Source: Chlorophyllum brunneum (lineage: Eukaryota; Basidiomycota; Agaricomycetes; Agaricales; Agaricaceae). From it: a stretch of 64,000 nt of DNA. Positions within the stretch are counted from its first letter, which is position 1. Every line of letters starts with the position of its first letter. Under the pieces are notes generated by a model. The model ran no database searches, had not been told where the DNA came from, and saw only the letters and a program-made list of their open reading frames with translations. The stretch covers positions 2,108,001-2,172,000 of the forward strand of contig OY756139.1 in NCBI GenBank assembly GCA_963576785.1, read 5' to 3'. A program made the translations under genes and the position numbers. This document shows, one piece after another, positions 32,151 to 44,700 of the stretch.

Positions 32151-35100
32151 TTACGCTGCACAAGATCTGACATATCCTAAAGCTTCCCAAGATTTCACGT
32201 GAGATGGCCGGAGCATTATTGCCCTCTGAATCTCTCGAAGACCCCTGGCCTTGTCTTTAGCCGCTGCGCTTGGACTGCAGAGCGCAACTGAGTGGAGTAT
32301 CAGGGCGGTTGGTGATAGGTCTTCCTTCATTTCGACGGAGATTACATCCGCAAGTAACGCAAGTGCTGCTTTGCGTTCCCCCGTTTGAATCATCAAACTG
32401 GCCAACCGTGTCCGTGGTTCAGGTTTCCCCGGCTCCAACAAGACCTCTTTCTGAGCAACAGAAATAGCCTCGCCAATCTTGCCCTGAGCAAAAAAGAAAA
32501 GAAAAACTTCAACACCAAGACAACTTTGGCCGCATGGGACCGACGCACTCGGGATAAATGATGCTGCACAACCAGATAATCCACCTCTCTATGGCTATCC
32601 AACTCTTGTCGCTGGTCAACGGGTAACCCGAGCACCTCTGACAGAGCCGCATCGATGAGGTGTCCGTCTTCAGTCAAGATACCCATGCCCGCGAGCGTAT
32701 TTATCGCAACAAGATTCTCAGAGTCCACTGCAATGCTATGACACCCGTTCAGTCCCAAAATTCTTAATTGAAGGGAAGAACGACTTACTATTCGAGTAAC
32801 TGCGATTTTGCTGTGTCTCTCATTTCACCTGTCCCCAGTGCCCAAAGGGTTTGCGCAAGGAGAATCGTAATCTGGCCCTTCATCGTTAAGTCATCCTCCG
32901 CAATGTTCAGTGCCTCCTGGGACGAGTTTAGCGAACTCGGGTAATCTCGTAGCATAAAATGGGTCAGAGCAAGTCCAAGATGGGCCTGTACACGCAAAAG
33001 TTTTGTTTCCTTTGCGCGACGCGTGTCTTCGTCGTTCTTTTCGTCCCCATCGAGTAGCCCCAAAGAAGTTTGGAATGACTCCAATGACCTGGTATATTCC
33101 CCCGTTGAAAGTAAAAGGCGTCCTAGGGTTGTATTCGCGATGGTGAACTGCCTCTCGACGGCTGTATTTTCCGACTCCTCATAGACAGCCTCGAGGATAC
33201 TTATACAGCGCGCCAGTAAGCTTATAGCCAGCTCAGTATGTCCAATCTTCTCGCATACAAGGGAAAAGAGGTGTAGGCCCGAAACATCATTCGGTCTGCG
33301 GGAGCAATAGCGGTCCAGAGCGAAGAAGCAAGGTATGAGGTCGACCTTAGCCTCACTCCTCCGTTTAGAAACTTTAGACTCATGAAACACTCGGATTCCG
33401 TATTCAACATCGATGTCGGGCTGGTATTCTTTCAACGGGAGACTAATGGCGCTAGATATGCTCGAGACTTACAAGGCTGGAGGTCAACGTGGTAGCATGT
33501 GTCAAGAGGGCTTGTGCATCAGAGTCATGGCCGTTCGCCGTTGCAACGAGAGCTTGTCCAAGCCATGCTGGCGAGTAATCGGGATCCGTCACCTGTGCTC
33601 GGCACAGTGCTTCGTACGCAAGACACAGGTCACCGTGGTGGTAATACAAGAAACCTAGGTCGGTCCATGTGACGGTGTGCTGCGCCAGCAGTCTAATTAG
33701 GGCGAGCTGGCCCTTCGCAGGTTCTCTTAACTTACCTTAGAATTTATTTCAAGTGCCTTGATGTATGCATGCTGTGCAACTTCTGGGTGTTCAGAAAAGT
33801 GTGCATGCCCGTATGCGTTCCAGTACCGCTCGTTCGAGGGTTCTTCCTTCAACGCGTTCGTAATCGCCTCAATCACCTTTACCTCTATCTCTCGATCCGG
33901 AGTGGCCGCCTGGGTACACAAAACCTGCAATGCAACAGCAAGGTCATACCATGCAGTTCCTCGAGCGACATTAGAAGAAAGATTGAGAGTGAGTCTCAGG
34001 TTACACGCATGAATAGAGATGCCTAGGAACGCATTGGAGTTGGACAATCTGAAATCGGCAAGGGGTGGTAGTTTAAGAACAGTCCCATGCTCCATGGATA
34101 AGTGTGAGACAAGCGTGCTTAAAATTTTAGCTACCCGCGCCTCGTCTTGAAATATTGAACGGTGGCATAGTTGAAGGGTAGCGTCAGAGATTATCTTCCA
34201 TGGTACACTCCGGAATCCTGGGTGGCGTTCCACAGCTGACAACGCAGCGTCTATAGCATCCAAAAGAGAACCCTCGGCTCGAATGTGATAGCCTTCCTGG
34301 GACTGTGTCCGCCCGAGAGAAAGATGTGCTTGTGCTTGTGCTACGAGAACGCTCAGCTCGTTGGGCCGTTTATTTGACAAGCCCTCGAAGATGGGAATTG
34401 CTTCCTGATATAGACCAATCTCACTCTTGAGTTCGCCGATGAGGAATAAATATAACCAGCTGTGTGGATCGAGCTCAAGAGCACGTTGCAATGCTTTAAT
34501 AGCGGCAGCGTGCCGGCCGGCTTTACTGTATACCTCACCAAGTCTTGACCAGCTCAGGGAATCCTCGGGCTCGGCTCTCAATGCGATCTGGAGAGCTTGG
34601 ATAGCCGGAATATATTTCTCGCGGCTCTGCGACGGAAAATGAGGACGTATGACCCGACATGAATTCACAGAATCTGACCATCTCAATAAGCCCAATTGCC
34701 TTCCACGCCCAAGAATTCGTTGGAATGAATTTGATGATGTCGGGATTGGAATCCTTGATCCCCGCATCCACACCGCCCTCCCCTTCAATAATACGCCTAG
34801 CCACCACCTCTACGAGATCCCACTCCCTGTCTTCGGCAAACCCCCCCGCTAGCTTGTGTGCAGCTGCATTCTCGCGGGGATCGAGTTCAAAGGCTTTTTG
34901 GAAACACTTTGAAGCCCGAACAGGATCCGGCGGAGAGGCAATTTCGGTGTAATAGAAACCTAGAGACGTAAACGCTGGTGCAAAGGAAGAGTCGCGTTTA
35001 AGAGAGGCTATAAAGAAGGAGTATGCCTCCTCTCTGGTTTCCCCTAGTATGTTTTAGGTTGTCTCTGATGCGTGTGTTAATTTCCTTACTCACGGCCTCG

Positions 35101-37192
35101 ATCCCAGTAACACTTCCCGATCTTCCACAGGCACCGAGCAACGTCATGGTCTCGTCCCTCCAAACCGTTGAGACAATTAAGGACATACTTTAGGCTCTCA
35201 ATGTCCGTTTCTTCATGTGTGGCTTGCCAATGGCACCATCCTTGATCCTCTTTTGCCTTCAATCCATCTTCCAAGTCGCCCGGTAGCAGGTCAACTATCC
35301 TTTGGAATAGCTCAGCTGCAGGTATCCAATCCTGTGCGATCTGTAGGATAAAAGCGTGGCCAAAGAGACATCTGATGTTGTCAGGGGAGACGGAAAGCGC
35401 CTCGTGTATAATAGGTAGAGCTAGTCGATGGTGCTTTGGAGGGAAAAGGCGGACAAGTGCAGTAGCCACTATAGCCTGAAAACCAACACGAGCCCTGAAG
35501 ATAGATTAATATTGCGAACGGTCAATGCGACCAACACACACTTTGGTAACTTCTTGCCACTATCTTGTTCAAGCTTTTTGAGTAAGCTTAAACCATTTTT
35601 CGCGACCTTGCTCGCACTCTCGTAGTCTTCTTCATAGAGATGGACTTCCCCAACGATACGACAAACCGTTGCCTTGTCTTGAGACCTCGAGAAGATACTC
35701 TGGTAGGATGTTAGCCGGTTTCCCGAGCATCGGTATAATCTTGATTACCATGATGCTGTCAAAAGGGTCTTCTTCATCATGGTCCGGAGCCTTCTGTGTT
35801 TCGCCTTTGCCCTCCTCACAAGATAGTTCCGAAACATATCTTAAGTAACCCCTGAATGCCGTCGCCAACGGGGAATTGGGTAACAATCCGATCATTCGTT
35901 TCAACAAAGGACGATCGTAGTCACCTTGACAGGGTCAATCCCTTGCACTCTGGCACATTATGGACTCACCCATGGTCTCGCAATCTTGTTCTTCGACGTA
36001 TAATGTCCAAGCAAACTCATCGGGTATGTTTAATAGGATGATTCCTCGAATAAGCTCATCCACTTCTCCTCCGAGTTCGCATTTCAGTTTCTGAAATTCC
36101 TCGGTGAGAGGTAATGCATGCAAGTAGTTCGCTTTGTGCCGCAGTAGTTTTGATTCTGTTGTCCGACGAAGTTCATCGGACGAGCTCGGATGGCTCATAA
36201 TTTGGTTGTACAGGCGGGGGAGCTAATTTTTCAGTCAATCGCTGATTATCACCCCTAGCACCGGTGTTGCTTACGTGCGATTGGCCCCATACCTCCCTTC
36301 CGACCTCCTTCCTAATCTGCTCGGGAAGACCAGCTCCGAGTCGCGTCCTCCGGCGCTCAATCTCTTTTTCTATGCGAGAGGTCTCTTGCTCCTCGACCAG
36401 CCCGACAATCTCCTCCAGGATGGGAAGTTCGTTGTGGATGGCATTTTGGACATATGTAGTGGTTGTTGCAGTAAGATTGGTTAGGTCTGGTGGTGGCAAC
36501 TTGAACAAGACAGGGTAAAATGAGGCGTCGGACAGGAGATGCGATAGTGCTTTCACAAGCTGGAATCTCATTAGTAAGTCCAATGGGGATGGAGATCAAC
36601 ACACCCGTCCGCCGTCAAGATCGCGAGAGATATCGATAATCCTTTGCAAAGTTTCAGCCGTCTTAGTTGGATCGTCTCTGAAGGAAACATGTTAGCTCCT
36701 GTTCCCCCGCATCGGATCGACTTACGCCTTGCAATGAAGTTGTGCAAGAGTTTCAAGGGTGCTGAGCAGCTTTTCTTGATTGCCTGTTTGTTCGCATAGT
36801 TGCGATAGACCCTGACGAAAGGTTAAGGAGAGGGCTTTAAATGTGATGGAATGAGTGGCATACCTGCCAGGCGAGGATCTGCTCTGGTGCGAGACTGATA
36901 GCTCTGTGGTAGACCTATCGACCATTAGTCTGCCACGTCTACGTATAGGGATGACGGAGATTACTTGCTCGCTCTCGTCGAGTTGGCCAAGCTTCAAGAG
37001 GGCCAACCCAAGAAAGACGTTACTAGGAGAACATGAAGTCAAGTGAGGTCGAATGAGGGAGATGGGGACAGACGCAGTGTAATTTTCTGGCTCATAGTCC
37101 AGGACCTGGTTTGCAGCGTCGCGCGCAGCGGTGTAATTTTTTTTCCCAATGCAGTCGCGGGCATGTTTGAGTTTTGACTTGGCGAAGGACAT
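32151..37192 (-). CDS. SKI3: SKI3/TTC37-type superkiller subunit, TPR protein
   Basis: Scaffold of the Ski complex, which feeds mRNA to the cytoplasmic exosome for 3'-5' decay. It starts MSFAKSKLKHARDCIGKKNY, then TAARDAANQVLDYEPENYTA and NVFLGLALLKLGQLDESEQ, the conserved Ski3 opening of two TPR motifs. The gene continues with many TPR units across more than ten exons, for example YIPAIQALQIALRAEPEDSL, SWSRLGEVYSKAGRHAAAIK and ALQRALELDPHSWLYLFLIG, then WLGQALVATANGHDSDAQAL. The C-terminus carries LEPGKPEPRTRLASLMIQTG and HVKSWEALGYVRSCAA. The frame is open upstream of the chosen methionine to about 37438, but that stretch has no family match and starts without an ATG. Confidence 0.88.
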
Positions 37193-37685
37193 TGGGTTGT
37201 TCGCGTTCCCGAGTCTACATAGATAGGCGGGTTGCTGATGTGAGGCGAATGAGGTCCCATCACTGATCGGAATCATGTTTGTTGAATCCGTCGCAGACAA
37301 ACAATACTTATCGTGTCGTTTATGGCCAGTCTTGACATCACCAGTGGTAGAAAGATTGGCAATACTACTCCTGTGAGCCTCCACCAGAATCCTGTACCGG
37401 TTATGAGGCTCCTGGGCCCTCCGAGCCTCAGGGTTCAATATTTCCCCCTTCGGTCAGACTGTCTAGCGCTGGGTAGACAATGATGTGACTGTGTCACAGG
37501 TCACTACTGGCAACGTCCTTCAGGATTCGCTTCCCAGCTGAAAGCTTGTTGTTTTCTCCCTCGACATTCGCCGGCTCTCCACGTCCCTTTCTTCCTCCAC
37601 ATTTATCTTATTCAACAGCTGGCCTGCCTCTCGCTTCAGTTCTCGGCGACTGCAGCTGCACGCACACCCACAATCTTTCCCTCCA
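37193..37685. promoter_or_regulatory. SKI3/chitin synthase divergent promoter
   Basis: 493 bp between two divergent start codons. The side near the chitin synthase start is rich in CT stretches (37540-37680), typical of fungal promoters and leaders. No specific factor site is claimed. Confidence 0.4.
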
Positions 37686-40600
37686 ATGGCCCTTCGTTTC
37701 CAGGCGAATCCCCAAGTCTCTGATGTCCCAATACCCACAGCACGACAACCTCACCTTTCTGGCGCAACCGTTCGACGAGCAAAAACTCTTACGCGGCCCG
37801 AACGGGGTGTTGCACCCGTTCCGCTAATCAATCCACCCAGCCTTCCCACTACTGGTTCGAGTCCAACGCCGGACTCTTCTATCTATAATGGCTCAATATC
37901 CTGGCGGATATTTTCCCGTATTGTCACTTTTTTGGCACCAGATATCCTCCTAAGTTCGATGGGTGGAATGAGAGATTCCAATGTGAGACAAGCATGGAGG
38001 GAAAAAATCGCTCTCTGCTCGATTATTGCTGTCCTCTGCGCTGTTGTAGGGTTTGCAACGGTTGGCTTTCAGAAGGTGTTATGTCCTGAAAACGCCAATT
38101 CTGACGCCCGATTTCTTGAAGTAGGGGCCGCCCCAGGAACTCTCGGTATCCAGGGTATCATGTTTAATGTATCCTCCGCTCATTCCACCAAGGATGTCGA
38201 CTTCATCCGCCTTTCTCAATCCCCCGGACAGGATATCACATCCTACTTCCAACGTGACGCATCACAATTCAAGCTGTGTCAAGGCTTGAGGTTTCGGGTC
38301 GCATTAGACGCGCCATGCTCTCCCAGCACCCCTTGCACACTCCCTGCCATCAATTCTTTCTCCACCTATTCTTCGCTCTCTATCTTCAATACTGGGTTTC
38401 GGGCTGGTTATTCATGGGACCAGGTTTCCGATCTGCGCAATTACTTTGTTCTGGACGGTGCAGTCCTTAACATGGTTCCCTATTTTGCCCTTCATCCCCA
38501 GGAGGTTCCCAACGACAACGTTGATAGAGCCCTGCGTACTGTCATGCAGCAACAATCAACAAAAATGGGGAAGGATGGTACACGATTGTTCTTCAATCGC
38601 GCCGACCTCAAGTCTGCTGTCCCTTGTTTGAAGGAACGTTATTACGCCGGAAATATCGATAAAGTGACTCCTGGCTGCTTCGTCACCTCCTTATTCCTGT
38701 ATACTGGTCTTATCGTCATCCTCGGCCTCGTCTTCGTCCGCTTCGTTATGGCATGTGTTTTCAACTGGTTCATGTCGGAGCGCCTGGCTGGCCCTCCGAC
38801 GAGCCAAGATCTGAACCGTTCGGCCATCAGTCCCGCTGTTATGCCAGAAGGAGCCAATGTTTCCGTCGATAATAAGAACGGGACGGCTCCTTGGGCTAAT
38901 GGTGCCAACAAGAAACTATATAAAGCACCAAAATCAGTTGCTTCGACATCTAGTGCAACACTGACGAATCCTGACGGTTCGGCACCAATCGTGAGTCTGG
39001 CTCGGATTGGCGCGGAGCTTTTCGCTGTATGCCTTGTTACGTGTTATTCCGAAGGCGAAGACTCGCTACGTACTACACTTGACTCGATATCCACGACCAC
39101 ATACTCTGATGCCAGGAAGTTACTGTTTGTTGTGGCGGATGGCATGATAACGGGTGCTGGAGAAAAGCGCAGTACCCCTGACATTTGTGTTAGTCTCCTG
39201 GAGGCAGATCCGCGTTTTGGTAACCCTATCCCAATGACCTACAATGCGGTGGGCTCAGGTGTCAAGGCACATAATCGGGCTATGGTCTACGCAGGGCACT
39301 ACAGTGGGTCTTGCCATACTCTTTGTCAATCTGCCCCCTGATTCGACCATATTTTAGCTGTCGCCGGTCGTCGTACCCCAACACTGGTTGTTGTGAAATG
39401 TGGAACAGAATTTGAGGCTGCAACAGACAAGAAGCCTGGGAATCGAGGCAAGCGAGACAGTCAACTTATTCTCATGAACTTCTTCTCCTGTGTGACGTAT
39501 AATGATCGGATGACCCCCCTTGATTTCGACCTCTTCCGTAAAATTCACGTCTTGATGGGTGTAACTCCTGATTTCTTTGAAGTCTGTTTGATGGTAAGGC
39601 AATTTAAACTCTATTATCTCTCGCTTTTTTGACGGGCACTCGATAGGTTGACGCCGATACAAAGGTTTTCCCCGAGTCCCTGGGTTATCTTGTCAACTGT
39701 ATGCATCACGACCAAATGATCATGGGGGTTTGCGGTGAAACTCGCATCGCCAACAAGCGTCAGTCCTGGGTGACGGCAATCCAGGTCTTCGAGTATTTCA
39801 TCTCGCATCATCTCGCTAAAGCATTCGAATCCGTTTTTGGTGGTGTTTCCTGCCTGCCGGGATGCTTTTCCATGTTCAGACTCAAGGCGCGCAAGTCAAC
39901 TGGAGATGACTGGATTCCCCTGATTATCAAACCTGAAATTGTCAAAGAGTACAGCCAAAGCGAAGTGACGACCTTGCACCAAAAGAATCTCCTTCTGCTG
40001 GGAGAAGACCGCTTCCTCACCACCATCCTCCTCCGAACGTTCCCCAATCGCAAAATGATGTTCCTCCCTCAGGCTCGTTGCAGAACAATCGTTCCCGACA
40101 CGTTCAAAGTGTTGCTGTCACAGCGGCGGCGCTGGATCAACTCTACCATCCACAACCTAATGGAACTCGTTTTGGTTCGGAACCTGTGTGGCACTTTCTG
40201 TTTTAGCATGCAATTTGTCGTCTTTATGGATCTTCTAGGAACTGTGGTACTGCCCATCGCCATTACACTGACTTACACCCTTGTAATTGGGATGGGAATC
40301 AGTCCTCCCAAAAGTTTTGAAGAGGCCATTCCCCTCATGTTACTCATCGCTGTCCTCGGTCTTCCAGCAATTCTCATCCTTATTACCACGCGCAAGCTTA
40401 TCTATGTCTTCTGGATGTTGATCTATCTTGCTGCTTTGCCCATATGGAATTTTGTTCTCCCTGTTTATGCCTTCTGGCACTTTGACGATTTTTCATGGGG
40501 TCAGACTAGGTGCGTCCATCTGAAAAACCGGTATGCGGAATTCAATGTTTACATCCTACACAGGAAAGTTGAGGGCGAGGCTAAGGGCGAAGGCCATGGA

Positions 40601-41260
40601 GATGGAGGTGGGAAAAGCACAGGTCAAACAGTTCCGATGCGTCGCTGGGAGGATTGGGAGCGATCACGTTTGCGGAAGCTCCGGCGTGAGGAACGTCGGC
40701 GTCGAGATTTCGAGCGGGCACATCCATCTGGATATTTTGCCGGGGATGGCGATTTCCTCAGTGTTCGGACTGATACCCGTAGCCAGTATGATGGGTCCGA
40801 TACCCTCTCTATCGGCTCGTCTGACGACGATCATTGGGGCCCTCAGATCGGCGGTTACAACGAGCACAATGCACAGTATCCACCGCCCCCCATTGGTTTG
40901 CACGTACCAAGCCAAGCCCTACAAAACGCAAAGACAGTTGACGCTGCGGAACTTGAAGCTATGCTGGAAACCGGTTTCGATGACCGGCCAACTCCTCCCA
41001 CCTCTACTTATGCGCCTCGTTACCAACTGTCCGATACAGGATCCACTCTGCAGCTAGCAGGCGTCACCGGCAATGGGTACGCTCCCCTGACTCGGGCAGC
41101 TTCCCCTGGTTCAGGTCACGTCCCTCCATCAATCAGCAATACACTTTCCCCGACATCACCGACGACTCATTTGGGTGGTGAGCCACGGCGTATAGAACGT
41201 AACGGTCCTGGCGAGCGATATGGTCCATTAGGCCCTTTGGATCCCTCCACAAGGTTCTAA
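37686..41260 (+). CDS. Class IV chitin synthase (CHS3/CHSD type)
   Basis: Plasma-membrane glycosyltransferase (GT2) that makes wall chitin from UDP-N-acetylglucosamine. The N-terminal part contains [20 protein letters not shown] and [20 protein letters not shown], a class IV pattern, with two hydrophobic segments flanking a lumenal domain. Catalytic motifs lie in the later exons: [68 protein letters not shown] and [17 protein letters not shown]-terminal helices end with [16 protein letters not shown] sequence, then an acidic/basic Ser-rich tail. Two introns near 39311-39358 and 39593-39648 interrupt it; the first joins AGHY to [12 protein letters not shown] through donor A|GTGGGT. No myosin domain is present, so it is not class V or VII. 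Confidence 0.92.
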
Positions 41261-41785
41261 AACGTAGAAGAGAGCTTTTCGACCACAATCTTCTATGACA
41301 CGTTTCGTTGGATGTCGCTCTGTCCAGTATACCCCACCACCCTTCACTCACGTCCTCGGCATCACACTCGTTCTTTCATGACGGACATATGGATATCTAC
41401 TACATTTTAATACCCGTTGATTCCTGTACTCTGTGGATCACACGGCTGCACTCTCAATCTTGTCAAGTCATGTCATTTCTGCATCATACTATAACACTAT
41501 CGTTGTCCAACATAGTTCTTGTTCCATTATTTGTTTCGCTTTCTGAAGGAATGGTGTTTGGGATTGAGGTAGACTTCTATGTAGACATTTTTGGTTAAGC
41601 TGGTTGGTTTTAATTCTAGCTTTTTTCAAATTGCTATTAGCAGTGTGAAAATCCGCCGCACGGCCATCACACCGGCATGAAGTACACACCCTCTGACGCA
41701 TGATACCTCTAGACGGCGCCTAACTCCCCTTTACTTGTGGCTAATAAACCTATCTATTCGATTGAGTGTACAGGGCGCTCACTTA
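41261..41785. other. Intergenic region upstream of the large ATPase gene
   Basis: 525 bp between two genes on the same strand. T-rich, with the chitin synthase 3' end on the left. No exon or RNA gene is recognised. Confidence 0.45.
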
Positions 41786-44700
41786 ATGACAACAAAGGAC
41801 AAGCTGGTGAGTTCCAACGCCGTTTGGCTTACCTTTACACTCATGATTATGCGCTAGTGGGAGAGTGGTTATGATGAATCCGTCGAGGTGAACCAGCGCG
41901 CACTGATCGACAAAGTACTTGCCAGATACTCTGGGGAGTTTACTGTCTTCCGAGAGCTTCTACAGAATTCGGATGATGCCCAGTCCAAGGCCGTTGAAAT
42001 TCGATTTCAAACCCAGGCTTTCGTAGATGGGAGGAACGGGGATGGAACGAGTGACCAAGTTGGCAGCTTGCCCGACCTCGAGACATGCCCAGTACATTAT
42101 TTAACCCTCTCCATGAGTTTCACATGAATATCTCCGCATTAGGTTCACCAATGGGTGTTCAAAAACAATGGAACCCCATTCAGGGACGAGGATTGGAATC
42201 GTCTCAAGAAGATTGGTTCGTCTTTTGAAGACTGACATAAAGTTGGCTATTCACACGTTCTCTTAGCGGAGGGCAATCCAGATGAACAGAAGATCGGCGC
42301 TTTTGGCGTTGGTATGTGTAGTTCCCCCACTGTCCGGATTTCTGTAATTCACCCTACGATAAGGTTTCTATAGTTTATTTTCCGTCACCGAAGAGCCCTT
42401 TGTAAAGTCTGGAGGTGCGGTATCCTCCCTGCAGTCCCTGTTGCAGTAAACTTTGCTCACGAAAACCGTAGATCAATGGATGGGGTTTTACTGGAAGGAT
42501 AAAAAGGATCAGGTGTGTCAAGTAGAGTCATCATTGTGAACATTTTTCCGATACATGTGGTTTTCTGCAAGTTATTCGCTCGCCGTGGCAAGCTCGGTGA
42601 CGATAGCCGATCCCCATGGACTACCTTTGAAATGGTCCTCCGAGAACCATCGTCCATTCCCCCCGCATTTGACCTCACCCGTTTCCTTGCCTCGTCCGTC
42701 ACATTCATGACCCATCTCGAGGAAGTGTCCGTGTACCTCAATGACTGGTGTCTCGTCAAGCTCAAGAAGGCTGTGGGACTACCACAATCACACCAGCTGC
42801 CTCGTGGTCTGTCTCGAACGAGTCCCGATGGTTACATGTCTGTCAGTGGAATTAAAGTAACACGTAAGTTCCGTAACATCATTGTCATGACATCTATTAA
42901 CCTCTGCTACAGCCGTGACAATCCAGGCTATCGTCATGAATTTGGTTTATGTCTCAGTCGCGAAGAAACGGTTTCCACTTCAAAAACCGATCAAAGCAGC
43001 CGCCACCGGATTTTTCTCGTCGCTATTTGGGTCCTTCACCAGCTCCCCGGCACCCCAAAGACAAACTATACCCCTGCCTGTACCCAAACTTCCAGTCAAT
43101 CCTCTCGAAATTTCGGAGACCAGTATTATCCTTTCGGTGTTCTCTGCGGATATTACTGTTCGGTTAAACACCAAACTCTCCTCAGAAATTTATCGATCGA
43201 CCAAGAAGAACCCCCCGTCTGCTATGAAGTATGAGCTTATATATGTAAGTCTTCCTCTTCAGGTACGCATTATCTTTGATCTGATGTTGTAACAGACCGC
43301 AAAAGACAAGTACGACGCAAGCAGACAAGAAGATGTAAAATACCCACATGCGACTGGGAGCGTCTTCCAGGGTCTACGGGCTGACCTCGATGGGTACGTT
43401 CACAGCTATTTCCCTTGATCCTGTGGAATGACAGAAGGCCAGGACCGGATCTACCTACATTTTTATCGTGAGTAACGCTCCAGACCTGCTATCATGTTAA
43501 TCTGATCCACATTCAGGGACATGCAACCGCACAGACGACAGGTATTGGAGGTCATATGGCAGCCCGATTCATACCAACCGTGGAAAGAGAGGCTATAGAT
43601 TTCATGTGGGTTCCCCTACTCAGACACATACACGATATTGATAAAGAAGCATTGACAGGGACCGTAATGTCGCCGGTAAGGACTCAGTTCCCCTAGCATG
43701 CGCGCTCTTAATTAACCATGGCATAGTCTGGAACAAGGAGCTCCTCTACATTGGTGGCTTTCTGTCCCGCGCAGCTTATCAGCGTGAACTCAACATGATA
43801 CGCGATACTTGGGACGCCAATGCCGAGATCTTCAAGGAGGACACTATACCTGAGGAGTTACGGTCTTCGCTGACCAACAGGGCAATCCACACTCTCAAAT
43901 TCTTTACCTTCCACCATTCAACTCCCTCTGCAGAGGTTTCTGCCCTTCTAGAGAGTGCATTCTTCAAATGTGACCCTTCTAATACCCTCCAACTCATTTC
44001 GACGCTCGGTATATACGATGCGTCCCAAATTCGCTTGCCTGACCCTTCTTTCTCATTTCTCAAACGCCTCCCGTTGTTACCTGAGGGACTGGCGTCCGAA
44101 CCAATGGTCATGGCCATGCAGGACAGAGGCATGATTAGGGCGATCACCTTCGATGATGTCTTGACCGAACTCAAGGCAAGACCTCTCCCCGAAGATGATA
44201 TGGTTGCTTGCATGAAGTGGTGGATCTCCTTGTATGATCCTCAAAGGGCTTCGCATCTCACATCTGTGAGGAAACAGCTGCTCGATGCCGCTGTTTTGTT
44301 GATCTCCCCAACATCAGGCGACGAAAGGGTTATTCCACTACATAACATCAAAACAATTTTAAGCCAAAGGCACTTAAACGGTTTACCATTAGACGGGCCT
44401 CTTCCTGCCCACCTCCTCCCGACGTCGATTACCAAGCAGCTCTCCCCTGACGACCTTAAGCGCGCCTTCTCGTGGACAGATCTAACGATACATGATTGGC
44501 TCAGTCATCTATGTGACCCGGCAGTAGCAAAGGCAAATCCCGCCCACGATATCGAATCATCACCCCACTGGATAGAGAGAGTTCTATCGTTTGTAGCGCG
44601 GAACTGGAGTCATGGATTGTCTTCAACCTCCAAGCAACAGATCATCGATTTAATGAAAACAAAAGCTTGCATCCCGACCTCGAACGGCATGAAACGTCCA

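Noticed and set aside
37193..37438. N-terminal extension of SKI3
   Set aside because: Open frame, but begins without ATG and lacks family similarity; MSFAKSKL is the conserved start.
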